In this document: positions 3,898 through 5,512 of the stretch, one piece after another | Numbering within the stretch: position 1 is the stretch's first letter | Layout of the letters: each line of letters starts with the position of its first letter | Assembly: GCA_016207365.1 (NCBI GenBank) | Contig: JACQPU010000044.1 | Location: 1-5,512, forward strand | Reading direction: 5' to 3' | Source of the DNA: Ignavibacteriales bacterium | GTDB taxonomy: Bacteria > Bacteroidota > Ignavibacteria > UBA10030 | Length of the DNA: 5,512 nucleotides | Notes under the pieces: generated by a model | The model's input: the letters and a program-made list of their open reading frames with translations, nothing else | The model's database searches: none | What the model was told of the DNA's origin: nothing | Made by a program: the position numbers and the translations under genes

Positions 3898-5512
3898 TCA
3901 CTGTCCCGGAAAAATCCATTCAGGAGACACGAGATCGTCGAGGAGCTTCCGGTACCGGCCAGGGAGCAACGATAACCCAATCTGATATGACGCATTCGTC
4001 CACCCAAACCCCTCCCGTGTAATATACGCGAAGGTCGTCCCAACATTTCCATATTCGGCAAAAACCTGATGTGATCTCTTCACAACATCGTACTTCTCTG
4101 TTACTGTACCGTTATAATGCACAGCATTGACAGTGATGGTATAGAGCCATCGATACGCGAGTCGCACCGCATCCTCCCGGTAGCCGTAGGTGCGCAATCC
4201 CTCCCATGCGAGCATCTGGTGAGGCGCCCAGCCGTACGGATAATCCCACTGTCTCTGCGGCCGGTCTTCTAAAATCTCTCCGCGCGAGAACTCCGTTGAA
4301 CTCACCACGCCGCCTTGTTCCTCCAGAAGCGGAAGAACATTCCTGACCAGTTGCGCGGCCTGATCAGGGCTGGCCAGACCTGCCCAGAGAGGAGAGAGCA
4401 TTGTTGCAGAAAAATATTCCCGGGGGCGATTCTCGCTGACGCTGTAATCGAAAAATATCCCTTTATGCTGATCCCACAGGTAGCGGTTTATCAGAGTTTT
4501 CCTCTTTTCCGCACGGGCCAACCAATCCTCAGATCTCTCGTCTCCCCCGCCCATGCCGACGATCTTTCCTCCAAAATGCTCCTTTAGCAGGAACGCGATA
4601 TCCGTTTCAATTTTGTACAGCAGACTGTTCAGATCGACCGTCACCAAATCCGCACAGCAATTGTCCAGCCTGTAGCTCGTATCGTGCCCCGATTCCCTCA
4701 TACATCGATCATGCAAAAAATACCTGTCCAGCTCGCTGTCTTTGATTTTCCCCGACCGGTACGCGCTTTCGAACTCATCGGCGCTCATTCCGTGTCGTCG
4801 GGCGAACGTGCGGAACACAGCATCGAAATGGCCCGGCTCGACTTCGGGCGGAGGGCCGCTTCCGGCATCGAGATACCTTTGGAGTCCGGTGACAGTTGTT
4901 CTCTGAGGACTCATCCAGACATTCCGATATTCCCTCATCGCGGCTTCCAGGCACGTCTTCAACCAGGCCTTTGATTCGGCGTTTTTTGGAAGCGCCTCAT
5001 AGACTGTCCGAATCATTGATGTCAGAAACGGCGGTTGTGAACGGGTGAGATAATACGTGCGATTGGCATTCAGGATCTTCCCGTAATGAGTAATCTGATA
5101 CACAAAGTTATCCACCATCGATTTCGCCAGATCCACTTTTCCGTCCTGCAACAATCCCAACGTGATGAAATAACTGTCCCACCCGTACATTTCATTAAAC
5201 CTGCCCCCCGGGACTACAAAGGGAACGCCTTCCACGGATTCTCCTGATGCTCTCAGTGCAAGCGTAAGGACTCCGTGCGCTCCGTCAATCGACCGGACAT
5301 AGTGAGGAGTGACGACCGCAGGGAGCATGTTAACGCGGAGTCTTAAGGAGGGATTTCGCGCTGCGGCGGCGGAAAAATAATCGTATGCGGGACGGTCAGA
5401 AGACGGCACATAGAGGTACCGGTGCCCGTCACTCGACACGGTTTTTTCGTCGGACAAAATAACAGGCAGACTTTGCTCATCCACGCGACGCGTGAGCCCA
5501 TCCCAAAAATGC
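3898..5512 (-). CDS. GH37 trehalase, neutral-trehalase-like, N-terminus cut by window edge
   Basis: Inverting alpha,alpha-trehalase splitting trehalase into two glucoses. Counting from the GTG at 5484, trehalase signature 1 (PGGRFNEMYGWDSY) is at residues 92-105 and signature 2 (QWDYPYGWAP) at 412-421. The likely catalytic acid is D268 in RESGHDTSYR and the likely base E463 in EKYDV. Their 195-residue spacing is close to that remembered for yeast Nth1 (D478/E674). The C-terminus has AEYGNVG and EGFGWTNASYQIGL. The GTG is probably not the real start: the frame stays open to the window edge and reads HFWDGLTRRVDEQ, which looks like conserved trehalase sequence, so 538 residues are visible and more lie outside. 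Cell location cannot be judged without the N-terminus, though its relatives are cytosolic. It is transcribed towards the hydrogenase locus and is probably unrelated to it. Confidence 0.95.
   Translation of the reverse strand, partial: HFWDGLTRRVDEQSLPVILSDEKTVSSDGHRYLYVPSSDRPAYDYFSAAAARNPSLRLRVNMLPAVVTPHYVRSIDGAHGVLTLALRASGESVEGVPFVVPGGRFNEMYGWDSYFITLGLLQDGKVDLAKSMVDNFVYQITHYGKILNANRTYYLTRSQPPFLTSMIRTVYEALPKNAESKAWLKTCLEAAMREYRNVWMSPQRTTVTGLQRYLDAGSGPPPEVEPGHFDAVFRTFARRHGMSADEFESAYRSGKIKDSELDRYFLHDRCMRESGHDTSYRLDNCCADLVTVDLNSLLYKIETDIAFLLKEHFGGKIVGMGGGDERSEDWLARAEKRKTLINRYLWDQHKGIFFDYSVSENRPREYFSATMLSPLWAGLASPDQAAQLVRNVLPLLEEQGGVVSSTEFSRGEILEDRPQRQWDYPYGWAPHQMLAWEGLRTYGYREDAVRLAYRWLYTITVNAVHYNGTVTEKYDVVKRSHQVFAEYGNVGTTFAYITREGFGWTNASYQIGLSLLPGRYRKLLDDLVSPEWIFPGQ

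Overview
The window holds the downstream end of a cytosolic [NiFe]-hydrogenase locus (positions 1 to about 3240), a short gene-poor junction (about 3239-3398), a CoA-binding-domain gene (3399-3863), and a convergent trehalase gene on the minus strand running off the right edge (3898-5512). Two genes are cut by the window: the hydrogenase large subunit lacks its 5' end, and the trehalase lacks its N-terminus.

The hydrogenase large subunit looks like group 3b (sulfhydrogenase/NADP-linked type) and keeps the C-terminal DPCxxCxxH nickel motif plus a 10-residue tail. It is followed on the same strand by a YbaK/EbsC-type aminoacyl-tRNA deacylase homologue, a hydrogenase maturation endopeptidase expected to remove that tail, an unrecognised four-helix membrane protein, and HypB, the GTPase of nickel insertion. 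Spacing is tight: 69 nt, then 8 nt, then a 4-nt ATGA overlap, then 76 nt. This suggests one transcription unit in which structural subunit, nickel delivery and proteolytic finishing are made together. The YbaK homologue and the membrane protein are the unexpected members.

After hypB there is a strong Shine-Dalgarno and an ATG overlapping the hypB stop, but only a 43-codon frame follows. It ends just past a near-perfect 13-bp stem-loop without a U-tract. A gene may once have begun here. The CoA-binding gene then starts without a clear Shine-Dalgarno and ends 34 nt from the end of the trehalase.

The trehalase is GH37. Its motifs resemble fungal cytosolic neutral trehalases more than E. coli periplasmic TreA.

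The organism is a bacterium of moderate GC with small degenerate intergenic repeats (ATGGAAT-type and CAAGTT-type) and a dispersed-looking palindrome. The gene mix would fit an uncultured anaerobe or facultative anaerobe, for example in the Bacteroidota/Chlorobiota/Ignavibacteria area, but nothing here fixes the phylum and this is a weak inference. No tRNA, rRNA, CRISPR array, transposase or phage gene was seen.
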